NCBI GenBank assembly: GCA_003258725.1 | Contig: QHMG01000005.1 | Coordinates: 186,001 to 250,000 of the forward strand | Source of the DNA: Candidatus Melainabacteria bacterium | GTDB lineage: Bacteria; Cyanobacteriota; Vampirovibrionia; Gastranaerophilales; Gastranaerophilaceae | Length of the DNA: 64,000 nt | Reading direction: 5' to 3' | In this document: piece by piece, positions 26,467 through 36,124 of the stretch | How positions within the stretch are numbered: the first letter of the stretch is position 1 | How the letters are laid out: each line of letters begins with the position of its first letter | Program-made: the position numbers and the translations under genes | The notes under the pieces: model-generated | Seen by the model: only the letters and a program-made list of their open reading frames with translations | Told to the model about the DNA's origin: nothing | Database searches by the model: none

Positions 26467-26508
26467 AATACCTAGAATAATAGCATATTGCGCCTAAAAA
26501 ATGCAATA

Positions 26509-28251
26509 TTATGTTAAGTTATTCAAATTTTTGTAGAAGGTTTTTATTTGTTTGAATAACTCAAGCACAAACATTTTTTTCTTTTCTTCGTCTTTGTCCA
26601 AAACAAGTTTGGTAAATCTCAACAATTCTATTTGAACATATTCGCTCAAAATCATTGAAGATGTTATTTTTGTTATAATATTTGTTGCGTAATCAAAGAA
26701 GGAAGGGTGTTCTAAGTACATTTCAAACCATTCATCAATAGCATTGATAAGTGGTTGTATTCGTGCTTCTTCCTCTTTGAAAACTTCTTTTGCCTTGTCA
26801 ATCAACTTTTGAGGGTTAAAAGTTGTTGTATCAATAAAATTATCTAAATTTTCTCGGGCATCAGTTTTTTCAGGCTTTATAATTTGAATTATATTTTCTA
26901 AATTATCGTACTTCATTCCATTAATAAATGCGCCAAATGTAGTTAAATTAAATAAATTTACATTCTTGTCTTGTGCAAAAAATGCCTCAAATTGTTTTAT
27001 GAAGCAAGCATAATCGACACGAGTTTTTATGTATTCGCCTGTAATGCTTTTTATTTCTGTTGTCTCGTGAACAATATTCTGAATTTTTACGCTAGATTGT
27101 GTGTTTGTAACTACATTTTTGTCGTCGCAATAAGCTGTATCATTTTTGAAGGCTAAATCTACACCAGCAAAAATTATGTTTTTACATCCCAGTAATCTCG
27201 CACATTTATATGCTGTAATTGTGCTTGTACCAGCAGATTCAAGTAATTTTATTTCGCCTAGCATTTTTGTTGCAATTTTTTGTGCGCAAATACTGTTTTT
27301 AGTAAAATATGTGAACAAATTTTTGCATTGTAATGAATATACGTAATTATCCGCTTTTATGTCGACAATAAAATTAATATCTTTTAAATATTCCAAATCT
27401 TGCGTAAAAGATTGCTTTACCCATTGGGCGTCAACAATTACACAAAAATCAGGTGTAATTCCGTTTTTACGCAAGGTCTCTAAAGTTCTATGTACTGTAA
27501 AAATTACAAAATTTTCTCTATTTTGTTTAATTTTTTCAATATTATCCTTTAATGAAGGCCCTGCACCTAAAACTAAAGCTGTTTTATTTTTAAATCTATT
27601 CTCTAGCAAATTTACAGGATAGCGTTGCTTAAAGTTAGTAAAACTTTTAATTGAGTTATCAATCCAAATTTTTGACATCTTTTTTATAGTGTTCATATCA
27701 ACAATTTTTTCTTGACAAGTTTCAAAAATACGTTCTGTTAAAACGGTAAATTCGCTTGGCTTTTGCAATACATAATTTTTTAAGAATAAAAATTCAATCT
27801 TATCCTCAAGCAAATATTTCTCGCCAATATATTTTGTGCAATCTGTCAAATTGTTTGTTATATAAAGCCTACCGTCTTTAAAATATTTAGTTAAATCAAC
27901 GTATTCGCAAGTGAAGCGAATAATATCAATTTCAGGTTCATAAAGAATTAATTGAGTGACACTTTCTGAATGTGCATAATCTAGTAAATTTCCCAAGCCT
28001 AGTCCAAAAATTACGATAAAATCGTGTCTTGATGTTGCAGATTTAATCTGTTCAGCATAAATTGCCTTAGCGCTTGCAATAGGGCTTGGTGTATCATCAA
28101 CGTATTTGTTATTTCTGGTTAATATATATTCGCCAAATTCGTTTTTGATTGCACTCAAATTTCTAGAGGCTTCTTCAAGTGTGACATGTTCAAGTTTGTA
28201 TGCCAATACCTTATTAACTTTTCTTATAGCTTCCAAATTCTTTTTAAACAT
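26509..28251 (-). CDS. MAF/DUF115-type glycosyltransferase
   Basis: 580 residues. The central DUF115 (6-hydroxymethylpterin pyrophosphokinase MptE-like) domain has TALVLGAGPSLKDNIEKI, FTVHRTLETLRKNGITPDFC, VIVDAQ and later CKNIIFAGVDLAF. An N-terminal Rossmann-like region has HDFIVIFGLGLGNLLDYAHS. The architecture is that of motility-associated factor (MAF) proteins, which add nonulosonic acids to flagellin in some bacteria. No flagellar gene is visible here, so the acceptor could be another surface protein. It is a single gene between the PspA operon and the divergent alcohol dehydrogenase. Confidence 0.8.
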   Translation of the reverse strand: MFKKNLEAIRKVNKVLAYKLEHVTLEEASRNLSAIKNEFGEYILTRNNKYVDDTPSPIASAKAIYAEQIKSATSRHDFIVIFGLGLGNLLDYAHSESVTQLILYEPEIDIIRFTCEYVDLTKYFKDGRLYITNNLTDCTKYIGEKYLLEDKIEFLFLKNYVLQKPSEFTVLTERIFETCQEKIVDMNTIKKMSKIWIDNSIKSFTNFKQRYPVNLLENRFKNKTALVLGAGPSLKDNIEKIKQNRENFVIFTVHRTLETLRKNGITPDFCVIVDAQWVKQSFTQDLEYLKDINFIVDIKADNYVYSLQCKNLFTYFTKNSICAQKIATKMLGEIKLLESAGTSTITAYKCARLLGCKNIIFAGVDLAFKNDTAYCDDKNVVTNTQSSVKIQNIVHETTEIKSITGEYIKTRVDYACFIKQFEAFFAQDKNVNLFNLTTFGAFINGMKYDNLENIIQIIKPEKTDARENLDNFIDTTTFNPQKLIDKAKEVFKEEEARIQPLINAIDEWFEMYLEHPSFFDYATNIITKITSSMILSEYVQIELLRFTKLVLDKDEEKKKMFVLELFKQIKTFYKNLNNLT

Positions 28252-28388
28252 AATTCAAATTTATCATAATGTTTGAATTTATTGAATAAGCTAAAAAGAT
28301 GATTAAATCAAGTTTTTTACTAATACTTTACTTTAGTTTTTGTTTAGCAAATAATATTGTTGTTAATAATTAAAGAAGGAGAATTCTT

Positions 28389-29600
28389 ATGTGGGAAAAA
28401 AATGTTAACATTAATGATGTAAAAGAAATTAGAACTCGCACTACTGTTTATTTTGGTGTTGGTGCTATCAAAAAAATTGATGATATTTTAAAAAACTTAA
28501 AAGCAAAAAATGTAGATAAAGTTATTGTTATGTCAGGTAGAAATGCTTATAAAGCAACAGGCGCTTGGGACGTAGTTGAAAAAGCATTAAAAGACAATGG
28601 CATTGGTTATGTAAACTTTGACCAAGTTACTCCAAACCCAACAACTCACCACGTAAACGACGCTACAAAGATGGCTCGTGACTTTGGTGCAAAAGCGGTT
28701 ATTGCTATCGGCGGTGGTTCTCCTACTGATGCTGGTAAATCAGTAGCTATCTTACTTGAATATAATGATAAACAAGCAGAAGATATTTATGAATTTAAAT
28801 TCACTCCAGAAAAAGCTGCTCCGATTGTTTCAATCAACCTAACTCACGGTACAGGTACAGAAACAAATAGATTTGCAGTTGTTACTGTTCCAGAAAAGAA
28901 CTTTAAACCTGCTATCGCTTACGATTGTATTTATCCAACTTTTGCAATTGACGATCCAGCTTTAATGGTTAAATTATCACCAAAACAAACACGTTACGTT
29001 TCAATTGATGCTGTAAACCACGTTGTAGAAGCTGCAACCTCAACTGTTGCATCACCTTATGCAATCACACTTGCAAAAGAAGTTGTTGCATTAGTTGCAA
29101 AATACTTACCAAAAGCAATTGAAAATCCAGAAGATTTAGAAGCTAGATATTTCTTAGCTTATGCAGCTATGATGGGTGGTGTAAGTTTTGATAACGGTTT
29201 ATTACACTATACACACGCTCTTGAACACCCTCTAAGCGGTGTAAAACCTGAATTATCACATGGTTTAGGTTTAGCAATGTTGTTACCAGCTGTAATTAAA
29301 GAAATCTATGCTAACCAATCTTATGTATTAGCTGATGTTTTAGCTCCATTAGTTTCTGGCTTAACTGGCGCTCCTGAAGAAGCTGACAAAGCTGCTAAAG
29401 GGGTTGAAACTTGGTTGAAATCAGTTGGCGTAGCTGAAAAATTAGAAGATGAAGGCTTCTCTGAAGCTGATGTTGAAAAGTTGGTTAAATTAACTTACGA
29501 AACTCCATCACTTGCTGGATTGCTTGCAATCGGTCCTTGTGGTGATGGCAAAGAAGTTGTTGAAGCAATTTACAGAAATTCTCTAAAACCAATGGCATAA
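28389..29600 (+). CDS. Iron-containing alcohol dehydrogenase
   Basis: 403 residues of the group III, Fe-dependent alcohol dehydrogenase family. GGGSPTDAGKS (~117) binds the nicotinamide cofactor. Metal ligands lie in SIDAVNHVVEAATS and in ALEHPLSGVKPELSHGLGLA. Such enzymes reduce aldehydes to alcohols (or the reverse), often in fermentation; here that fits an anaerobic gut life. GAAGGAG lies just before the ATG. Coding bias is strong (few rare codons), suggesting high expression. It is a single gene ended by a strong terminator. The substrate is not defined. Confidence 0.9.
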   Translation: MWEKNVNINDVKEIRTRTTVYFGVGAIKKIDDILKNLKAKNVDKVIVMSGRNAYKATGAWDVVEKALKDNGIGYVNFDQVTPNPTTHHVNDATKMARDFGAKAVIAIGGGSPTDAGKSVAILLEYNDKQAEDIYEFKFTPEKAAPIVSINLTHGTGTETNRFAVVTVPEKNFKPAIAYDCIYPTFAIDDPALMVKLSPKQTRYVSIDAVNHVVEAATSTVASPYAITLAKEVVALVAKYLPKAIENPEDLEARYFLAYAAMMGGVSFDNGLLHYTHALEHPLSGVKPELSHGLGLAMLLPAVIKEIYANQSYVLADVLAPLVSGLTGAPEEADKAAKGVETWLKSVGVAEKLEDEGFSEADVEKLVKLTYETPSLAGLLAIGPCGDGKEVVEAIYRNSLKPMA

Positions 29601-29623
29601 GTCTAAAGGTTAAAGAAACAAAG

Positions 29624-29655
29624 AGGCGCAGGCTGAAAGCCTGCGCCTTTTCTTT
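29624..29655 (+). terminator. Terminator of the alcohol dehydrogenase
   Basis: 11-bp stem AGGCGCAGGCT / AGCCTGCGCCT followed by TTTTCTTTATTT. Confidence 0.9.
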
Positions 29656-29912
29656 ATTTAACTGAATATATCAAAATTCATCTAAATTTACTCCGTAGGG
29701 AAACTTTTGGTGGCAAAAGTTTCACAAAAGCCACGACACGCTTTCGTTCAAATCAATATAATTACTCAACTAAAATTGTGCAAACTCACTACGTTCAAAC
29801 AATGCACAATTGCTGTTGTTTCGTAAATATTGATATATCACTCAAGCTATTGTCGAGAAAAAATAACCTTCCGTCATACCACGCAAACGAAGTGTGTTGC
29901 GTTATCTTTTTA
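29656..29912. other. Non-coding gap with inverted repeats
   Basis: No gene is supported. It holds a perfect inverted repeat GAAACTTTTG-GTGG-CAAAAGTTTC (29700-29723), a second pair AATTGTGCA / TGCACAATT (29774-29782 and 29803-29811), and ACGCAA...TTGCGT near 29881-29905. These look like dispersed palindromic intergenic elements. The last may act as 3' structure for the gene on the minus strand. Confidence 0.5.
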
Positions 29913-31352
29913 TTATTTCAACTCTAAAATACATTCGGGTTGAAGTTTTGTTTGTTTACGAGGTTGTATTGATGCTCCATAACCATGAACGGTGTAAATT
30001 TTATTTCTTAATGCAACCCACATTCCGTCAACTTCGTATTTATCAAGCTCAATATTGCTAGAGGTTGGAATTTTACTATAATCAATAAAAATCACGTTGC
30101 AGGTTTTTGGAACATTATAACTGTTTATAATGTTTTCAGCCCCAGTTTTTGTCCATTCAAACAATGGAAATACTGAAATTTGTTCAACTGCAATCAAAAT
30201 AATGATAAGCCATTTTATAACATTTTTGTTCAAGTTTTGTATCGTATAAGCTGAAATTATTGCAAATATTGGAATTAAGATATTGAAATATCTTACTAAA
30301 GCTCTAATTGCCCCACCGCCAATTACGTAATCATAAATTATTTTTTCGATAAATATGAAATTCATTATCGAAAGAACGCATAATATAATTGCAATGCAAT
30401 ATCTTCTATACGTTTTTAATTTGATTAGTCCGTAAATTAAAAATAAAGTTGTGAAAATTCCAAGTCCATAATAAGTATTTTCGCTAAAACCTTCTAGCTT
30501 AAAGAAAATAAGGTTATCTAAAAAGCTATTGTTTAAAATTCCGTTTAAAATTGTCGTTTGGAACATTTTTACAACTTCAAATGGAAATTTCAAAACCTCG
30601 TTTTGTAAATAATGATAGGCTAATGGCGCAATTAAAATTGCGTAAAATACAAGGTTGCTCAAAATTATTTTGTAGTAATTTTTTATAAATGAAAATAATT
30701 GAGTTCTGTAATCTTTAAAGCATAAGAAAATTATTAAAGTTAAGCCTAATGCGAAGAAGAACAACCAACCAAGATAAAAACTTGTATAAAGTTGCAATGC
30801 CAAAAATATTGTACCAATAAATGAAAACCATTTTTTATCTTTTGATTTTAAGAAGAAAATTACTGCAAAAACGCTTAAAAATTGACTGAAAATTTGAACA
30901 TGTCTCAATTGTTCTTGTCTAAATAAGCAAAAAGTGAATATGAAACTACCAAAAGCACAAGCTAAGTCATTAAATTTGAAATATTTTTTAAGCAAATAAT
31001 AAAAACTTGCAAAATTTAGTGTGCAAAGAGCTATAACTGTTAGCATAAACGAATTATAGCTATCAAATAAAAATCTCAATGGCACGTAAATTAACCCGAG
31101 TCCGAACAAGCAATCCGAAGTTGCTAGTGTATTTGTTGAAGGATAATACATTGGGGGACTCCACAAGGCTTGGTGGGGTGCGATTTGTTGTACGTATAAC
31201 CAAAAATGTTCTAATAAATAAGCTATATACCTTGAATCAATATAATCTCCTGCCAATGCTTCAAAATTGCTTGTAAAAAATGGATAAAAGAAAATACCTA
31301 ATCCTAAAATTAAGAATAAAATTGCAAATTTAAGACTAAGTATTTTCTTCAT
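29913..31352 (-). CDS. Polytopic membrane protein, GT-C-like
   Basis: 479 residues with about ten to twelve membrane helices. The first external loop has GDYIDSRYIAYLLEHFW and WSPPMYYPSTNT, which resembles the acidic first-loop motif of GT-C glycosyltransferases that use polyprenyl-phosphate sugars. The C-terminus is soluble and ends in a region with CNVIFIDYSKIPTSSNIEL. The precise family is not recognised. It ends 8 bp from the ferredoxin-nitroreductase gene and may be co-transcribed with it. Confidence 0.6.
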   Translation of the reverse strand: MKKILSLKFAILFLILGLGIFFYPFFTSNFEALAGDYIDSRYIAYLLEHFWLYVQQIAPHQALWSPPMYYPSTNTLATSDCLFGLGLIYVPLRFLFDSYNSFMLTVIALCTLNFASFYYLLKKYFKFNDLACAFGSFIFTFCLFRQEQLRHVQIFSQFLSVFAVIFFLKSKDKKWFSFIGTIFLALQLYTSFYLGWLFFFALGLTLIIFLCFKDYRTQLFSFIKNYYKIILSNLVFYAILIAPLAYHYLQNEVLKFPFEVVKMFQTTILNGILNNSFLDNLIFFKLEGFSENTYYGLGIFTTLFLIYGLIKLKTYRRYCIAIILCVLSIMNFIFIEKIIYDYVIGGGAIRALVRYFNILIPIFAIISAYTIQNLNKNVIKWLIIILIAVEQISVFPLFEWTKTGAENIINSYNVPKTCNVIFIDYSKIPTSSNIELDKYEVDGMWVALRNKIYTVHGYGASIQPRKQTKLQPECILELK

Positions 31353-31359
31353 TTATAAC

Positions 31360-32172
31360 CTATTTTACAGTTGTTATGTTGTAATATTCTGGCTGAATTC
31401 CTCGTTTGTATTCAACCGCAGGATTACCAAACAACATTACATAAGCGATTTTGTGAGTTTTTGGAATTTCCAAACGTTTCATAACTTTTTTGCTTAGTGG
31501 AATTGTCCAGAAACCTAGACCGCACCATAAAGTTCCAAGACCTAATGTTTGTGCATATAATTCAAAATAACTCAAAGCAATTGTTGGGTCAATATCTTTG
31601 CAAGGTGCTTTTTTGTTTACAGAAACAATAACCGCATGAGGTGCATCTCTAAAAATAAAGTCATTATTGCGTTTCATAATTGCGTTTTTGTAGCTTTTTA
31701 GTTTTGAACCAAATGGCATAAATTTTACGATTTTTTGTAAATCTGTATACAAATCGTCTTTTACAGACTCCATTACATCAATATCTTCAATGAATGAAAA
31801 ATGCAAATCCTTAAAGTTACAGCCCGTTGGAACCCAATTTAGCATATTTTTCAACTTTTGCATTTTTTCTTTATCAATATTTTCGTGTTTGTATTGTCTG
31901 CAACTTCTTCTATTTTCTATTAAGTTCATAAAGTCGTCAGAATTTACGCTATGTCTGTTTGGTGCAGAATTGTCTGGATTTCTGTCAAAAGACGAAATTG
32001 CGCCGTTTGGGCAAATTGCAAGACAGTGTTGGCAACCTAAACAATTTGTTGCATTGCTATAAGGATAACCTTCTTCGTCTATTTGTATTGCTTTAACTAA
32101 GCAATCTTTAGCGCATAAACCACATTTTATGCATTTTTCTTTATCAACTTTAAAGTTTAATGGTGTTTTCAT
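31360..32172 (-). CDS. Ferredoxin-nitroreductase fusion
   Basis: 270 residues. Two [4Fe-4S] motifs are at the N-terminus (CIKCGLCAKDC and CLGCQHCLAICP), followed by a nitroreductase domain with ENRRSCRQYKHE (FMN-binding arginines), APHAVIVSVN and LGTLWCGLGFW. Proteins with this layout are FMN-dependent oxidoreductases that take electrons through their own clusters in anaerobes. ATG 32172 with AGAGGT upstream is preferred to the longer frame reaching 32220, which would overlap pyk. It follows pyk by 13 bp, so co-transcription is likely. Confidence 0.88.
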   Translation of the reverse strand: MKTPLNFKVDKEKCIKCGLCAKDCLVKAIQIDEEGYPYSNATNCLGCQHCLAICPNGAISSFDRNPDNSAPNRHSVNSDDFMNLIENRRSCRQYKHENIDKEKMQKLKNMLNWVPTGCNFKDLHFSFIEDIDVMESVKDDLYTDLQKIVKFMPFGSKLKSYKNAIMKRNNDFIFRDAPHAVIVSVNKKAPCKDIDPTIALSYFELYAQTLGLGTLWCGLGFWTIPLSKKVMKRLEIPKTHKIAYVMLFGNPAVEYKRGIQPEYYNITTVK

Positions 32173-32185
32173 TTTTTTACCTCTA

Positions 32186-33625
32186 TTATTGGAAAGCGCA
32201 CATTCTATGTACACGAACAAAGTTTGTTCTACCTGTGATTAATTTTGGAATTGAACCGATAATGATAACTCTATCATCTTTTTGGAATGTAGTTTTTTCA
32301 AGTAGTAACTTGTCTATTTTTTTCAACAAGTTGTCAGTCAAATCTACGTCCCAATTTTTTAAAGTTGGGTGAATATCCCAATATAAGTTCAATTTTCTGC
32401 AAGTTTTTTCCATATCAGAAACGGCAATAACAGGAACTTGTGGTCTTAATTTTGACAACAATCTTGTTGTGTAACCGGTGTGAGTAAAGGCTAGGATTGC
32501 TTTTGCGCCCAAGTAATCAGCCATTTTTACTGCTGCGCTTGCAATTGCTTGGGGTGTAGGTTCGTAATCTTCGTTCATTTCTAAATCAATGTTATAACAG
32601 CAGAAAGGACTGCTTTCAACATCTCTAGCAATTTTTGCCATCATTTTAACTGCTTCAACAGGGTATTTTCCCATTGCAGTTTCGCCAGATAACATTACTG
32701 CGTCTGCGCCATCAAGAATTGCGTTTGCAACGTCAGATGCCTCTGCTCTTGTTGGAATTGGTTCTTCAATCATTGATTCAAGCATTTGAGTTGCCACGAT
32801 ACAAGTTTTTCTGTGATTGAAAGCAGATTCAATAATTTGTTTTTGAACCATTGGCACTTTTTCTGGTGACAATTCAATACCTAAATCGCCTCTTGCAACC
32901 ATTACTGCGTCTGTTGCATCTAAAATTTCTTCAATATTTTCAACGGCTTCAGGTTTTTCAATTTTAGAAATTACAGGAATATCTGCGCCAAAGTGACTAA
33001 TGTATTTTTTTGCTAACAAAATGTCGTCTTTGTCTCTAACAAATGACAAGGCAATGTAATCAGCCTCGTGTTCAACGGCAAATTTAATAAATTCAACGTC
33101 ACGTTCAGTAATAGCTGAAACGCTACCTGTACCACCAGGAACATTGATACCTTTTCTTGGTTTCAACAATTCGCCGTGTAATACTTTAACATGAACTCTT
33201 TTGCCTTCCTTTTTAGTTACTTGAATTTTGATTTTGCCGTCGTCTAACAAAATATATTCGCCTTCGTGAACGTCATCAGCAATACCTTTGTAGTCTACAG
33301 GTACAATTTCAGGGTCTGTTTGTTCTAAACCGTATTCCAAAACTAATTCCATACCTACTTCAAGTGGAATTGGCTTAATCAAGTTTCCAACTCTGATTTT
33401 AGGACCTTGCAAGTCTACTAAAATTGGAATAAATATTTTTAATTTTTTTTCGATTGCTCTGATTTTATCAATAGTTTTTGCGTGTTCTTCTGCTGTGTTG
33501 TGAGAAGTGTTTAAGCGGAACATTGTAGCCCCAGCTAAAACCAATTGTTCAATAATTTCTTCCTCGCAACTGGTAGGTCCAAGAGTTGCAACAATTTTTG
33601 TTTTGTTTCTTTTTTGCTTAATCAT
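32186..33625 (-). CDS. pyk: Pyruvate kinase
   Basis: Last ATP-forming step of glycolysis: phosphoenolpyruvate + ADP to pyruvate + ATP. 479 residues. Typical motifs are TKIVATLGPTSCEEE, the ATP-binding FRLNTSHNT, the active-site segment VISKIEKPEAVENIEEI with catalytic Lys, MVARGDLGIELSPEKVP and MLSGETAMGKYPVEAV. The C-terminal domain is complete. GGGAT lies before the ATG. It is upstream of the nitroreductase gene; tpiA is elsewhere in the window. Confidence 0.95.
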   Translation of the reverse strand: MIKQKRNKTKIVATLGPTSCEEEIIEQLVLAGATMFRLNTSHNTAEEHAKTIDKIRAIEKKLKIFIPILVDLQGPKIRVGNLIKPIPLEVGMELVLEYGLEQTDPEIVPVDYKGIADDVHEGEYILLDDGKIKIQVTKKEGKRVHVKVLHGELLKPRKGINVPGGTGSVSAITERDVEFIKFAVEHEADYIALSFVRDKDDILLAKKYISHFGADIPVISKIEKPEAVENIEEILDATDAVMVARGDLGIELSPEKVPMVQKQIIESAFNHRKTCIVATQMLESMIEEPIPTRAEASDVANAILDGADAVMLSGETAMGKYPVEAVKMMAKIARDVESSPFCCYNIDLEMNEDYEPTPQAIASAAVKMADYLGAKAILAFTHTGYTTRLLSKLRPQVPVIAVSDMEKTCRKLNLYWDIHPTLKNWDVDLTDNLLKKIDKLLLEKTTFQKDDRVIIIGSIPKLITGRTNFVRVHRMCAFQ

Positions 33626-33706
33626 AAAATTATCCCTTATATAAAAATGTTTTAAATTGTATTTTTTACACTTATATATTATAATCGGTAAATTTTACAA
33701 TACAAT

Positions 33707-33735
33707 AGGCGGTCAAAACCACGTTTTGACCGCCT
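33707..33735. terminator. Hairpin after the EF-hand gene
   Basis: 13-bp perfect stem AGGCGGTCAAAAC / GTTTTGACCGCCT with a three-base loop. T runs on either side are short, so termination strength is uncertain. Confidence 0.6.
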
Positions 33736-33760
33736 TTAAGAAAATTTTGTTATCTGAATT

Positions 33761-34111
33761 TTATTTCTTTTCTGCCTTTTTTCTGGCTTCATCTTTAGCT
33801 TGAAGGGTATCAACAAATTTTTTTACATTCATTTTCTTTGCGTCTTCAAGTTTCATGTTATATTTATTTTTCAAGAATGCGTCAATTTCTTTTTCTGAAA
33901 CAATACCATCTTTGTTTGCATCAAATTGACCTTGAATTTTTTGAATTGTTTTGTCTTTTACAAAAGGTTTTCCAAATATTGAAACAGAACCTTTTACAAG
34001 GTTTTTTATTTCTGAGTTGTTTAAACCGTTTCCGTCTTTGTCATATTGTTGCAAAACGTCACCAACGTTACGTTTTAGTGTCTTGTTGTTAATTCCTAAT
34101 GAGTAGTCCAT
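33761..34111 (-). CDS. EF-hand calcium-binding protein
   Basis: 116 residues with two EF-hand loops: DKDGNGLNNSEI (about 24-35) and DANKDGIVSEKE (about 69-80), each with acidic residues at positions 1, 3, 5 and 12. The C-terminus is Lys/Ala/Glu-rich and helical. No signal peptide is seen, so it may be a cytosolic Ca2+-binding protein or leave the cell by another route. An EF-hand also starts the 1678-residue protein at 37867 (DKNKNGVLDLDE), so calcium binding is a theme here. Single gene. Confidence 0.75.
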   Translation of the reverse strand: MDYSLGINNKTLKRNVGDVLQQYDKDGNGLNNSEIKNLVKGSVSIFGKPFVKDKTIQKIQGQFDANKDGIVSEKEIDAFLKNKYNMKLEDAKKMNVKKFVDTLQAKDEARKKAEKK

Positions 34112-34260
34112 AAATCTTCCTATTTTTATATTACTATAATATTATAAACCAATAAAAATAAAATTTATTGCGGGTATTTTTAGATTTGTTTACAAATTTA
34201 TACATAAATTTCATATATTTAATGTATTTGTTGTTTTAAAATATGCGCTATACTTTTGCT

Positions 34261-35523
34261 ATGACTGAAAATTTAATTAATGGAACAGAAAAACAAATTG
34301 TAGATTTTTCAAGAGTGGCTATGTTTAAGGGTAACCCTAAATATGAACAAGCAATTTCTCGCATGACAGAAATCTATAAAACAGATTATGACAAGCGTTC
34401 ACCATTTGAACGTGATGAGCATAGAATTTTACATTCGACTGCGTACAGGCGTTTAAAAAATAAAACGCAAGTTTTCTTTGCAACAGACAATGACCATATT
34501 TGTACACGTATTGAGCATGTTTGTCATGTTGCATCAATTGCTGAAACAATTGCAAAAGTTTTGAACTTGAACTTAGAACTTGTAAATGCAATCGCAATTG
34601 GGCACGATTTGGGTCACGCACCATTCGGACATCAAGGCGAATACATTTTAAACGATATTGTGAACGAGTACGGTATTCAAAAACGATTTTGGCATGAAGG
34701 TAATAGTTTGAATTTTGTTGATAATTTAGAAACATTACCAGATTATCAAGGTCATCAACAAAATTTGAACTTAACTTATGCGGTTCGTGACGGCATTGTT
34801 TGTCACTGTGGTGAAGTTAACGATAAAGTTTTAAAACCGAGAGATGAATTTTGTGATTTGTCTTCAATTCAATTCGCAAGTCACTTATCGCCATTCACTT
34901 ATGAAGGCTGTGTTGTAAAATTATCTGATACTATTGCATATTTGGGCAGAGATATTGAAGATGCTTTGATTTACAACATTTTAACTGAAACTCAAAAGAA
35001 AGAATTAGAACATATTATTCAAGTTGCGTTTCCAAACGAAAGATTGCAAAACGTAAGCACAAATATTTTGACTTACTACTTTATTCGAGACTTATGCCAA
35101 AACTCAAATATTGAAGAAGGTTTGAAGTTTACCGATAGCACATTTGAAATGATGAGAGTTATCAAGGCTTATAATACTGAAAATATTTGTGGTCATGATA
35201 GATTGAAACCTTTCAAAAAATATGCAAGGTTGATTATTGAAACAATTTTCGAAAAAGTTGATAAATATTTTGGAGAAGATATACTAGGTGCAATAGAAAA
35301 AGAAGCTACATTGTACCCAACGCTAACATCTTATTTTAGAAAATGGTTAGTAAGATATACTGAGATTGCTTTGGACGAAAAAGAAAGAATGCAATGCCAA
35401 AACAAGGTTGTTTATGATTATAAAAATCAACAATCTTATAGAAAGTCTGTAATTGATTTTATTTCCGCAATGACAGATAAATTTGCAATCAAAATCTTTA
35501 ATGAAATTATCAGTTTTACGTAA
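34261..35523 (+). CDS. dgt: dGTP triphosphohydrolase-like protein
   Basis: HD-domain phosphohydrolase that cuts dNTPs to nucleoside and tripolyphosphate. Motifs are DEHRILHSTAYRRLKNKTQV, RIEHVCHVASIAE, and IGHDLGHAPFGHQGE, which together supply the metal-binding His and Asp residues. Near the C-terminus is the usual CIRDL-like segment YFIRDLCQNSN. ATG 34261 is preferred to 34243 because TATACT (34249-34254) sits seven bases ahead with no Shine-Dalgarno, implying a leaderless mRNA. The length of 420 residues is normal for the family. Confidence 0.85.
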   Translation: MTENLINGTEKQIVDFSRVAMFKGNPKYEQAISRMTEIYKTDYDKRSPFERDEHRILHSTAYRRLKNKTQVFFATDNDHICTRIEHVCHVASIAETIAKVLNLNLELVNAIAIGHDLGHAPFGHQGEYILNDIVNEYGIQKRFWHEGNSLNFVDNLETLPDYQGHQQNLNLTYAVRDGIVCHCGEVNDKVLKPRDEFCDLSSIQFASHLSPFTYEGCVVKLSDTIAYLGRDIEDALIYNILTETQKKELEHIIQVAFPNERLQNVSTNILTYYFIRDLCQNSNIEEGLKFTDSTFEMMRVIKAYNTENICGHDRLKPFKKYARLIIETIFEKVDKYFGEDILGAIEKEATLYPTLTSYFRKWLVRYTEIALDEKERMQCQNKVVYDYKNQQSYRKSVIDFISAMTDKFAIKIFNEIISFT

Positions 35524-35536
35524 AAAAGGATAGTAA

Positions 35537-35674
35537 ATGAAACTAAAAATTTTATCAATCGTGTCAGTTGCAGTTGTGATGATGCTTTGCATAAGCCACA
35601 TAGAGGCAAACGCAGGTGTAAATAAAAATATTACATCATTGACCTTTGCCCCAGAAATTCAAATGTATAAATAA
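35537..35674 (+). pseudogene. Short secreted protein, probably broken gene
   Basis: Begins 13 bp after the dGTPase gene with AAAGGA ahead. The 45-residue product starts with a clear signal peptide (MKLKILSIVSVAVVMML..., likely cut after EANA) and stops at 35674. A second open stretch begins at once in another frame (35671-35754), reading IEDVHTEMPYLIEDCIKEF to a stop. This looks like one small exported protein split by a frameshift; alternatively the 45-residue form is complete. Confidence 0.5.
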
Positions 35675-35766
35675 TTGAAGATGTTCATACAGAAATGCCA
35701 TACTTGATAGAAGATTGTATAAAAGAATTTGATTACGTTTCTAAAATGAATTAATTATTATAAGTA

Positions 35767-35796
35767 GGGGCGAAGCGGTTAATCGCTTCGCCCCTT
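35767..35796 (+). terminator. Terminator after the broken secreted gene
   Basis: 11-bp stem GGGGCGAAGCG / CGCTTCGCCCC with loop GTTAAT. It lies between the convergent plus-strand genes and the TRL-like gene. Confidence 0.8.
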
Positions 35797-35821
35797 AAAA
35801 GTATTTAAACTTTAAATCAGA

Positions 35822-36124
35822 CTATTGACCGAAAGCTCTTGTTGTAACTTTTTTGAAGCCTAAAATGTTTTTAGTTGCTTGGTCAGCGTGTGATAATGAG
35901 TTAATTCTGCCGTTTTGCATAGCTTGTTTAACACTGCAGTTGCCTAATGCAACAATACCGAAGTATGATGTGCAAGTTGCTGTACCCATTTTTGCTGGAG
36001 CAACAGAACCAGAACCTAATAATTGGTGAGTTGTATCTTGGTATACGATACCAAATGGTTCAGATGCTACTGCTGGCATAGCCATAACTGATAATAAAGC
36101 TAAAGTTGCGAATAATTTTTTCAT
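35822..36124 (-). CDS. TRL-like exported protein
   Basis: 100 residues with a signal peptide (MKKLFATLALLSVMAMPAVA, cut before SEPFG). The mature part has the TRL-family pattern: GTATCTSYFGIVALGNCSV, KQAMQNGRI and KKVTTRAFG. Two cysteines (TCTS, GNCS) might form a disulfide. TRL-like proteins are small exported or lipoproteins of unknown function; here there is no lipobox. AAAGGAG precedes the ATG. Single gene. Confidence 0.72.
   Translation of the reverse strand: MKKLFATLALLSVMAMPAVASEPFGIVYQDTTHQLLGSGSVAPAKMGTATCTSYFGIVALGNCSVKQAMQNGRINSLSHADQATKNILGFKKVTTRAFGQ

Noticed and set aside
29743..29765. TTCGTTCAAATCAA resembling a tRNA T-arm
   Set aside because: No acceptor stem or anticodon arm can be folded around it.
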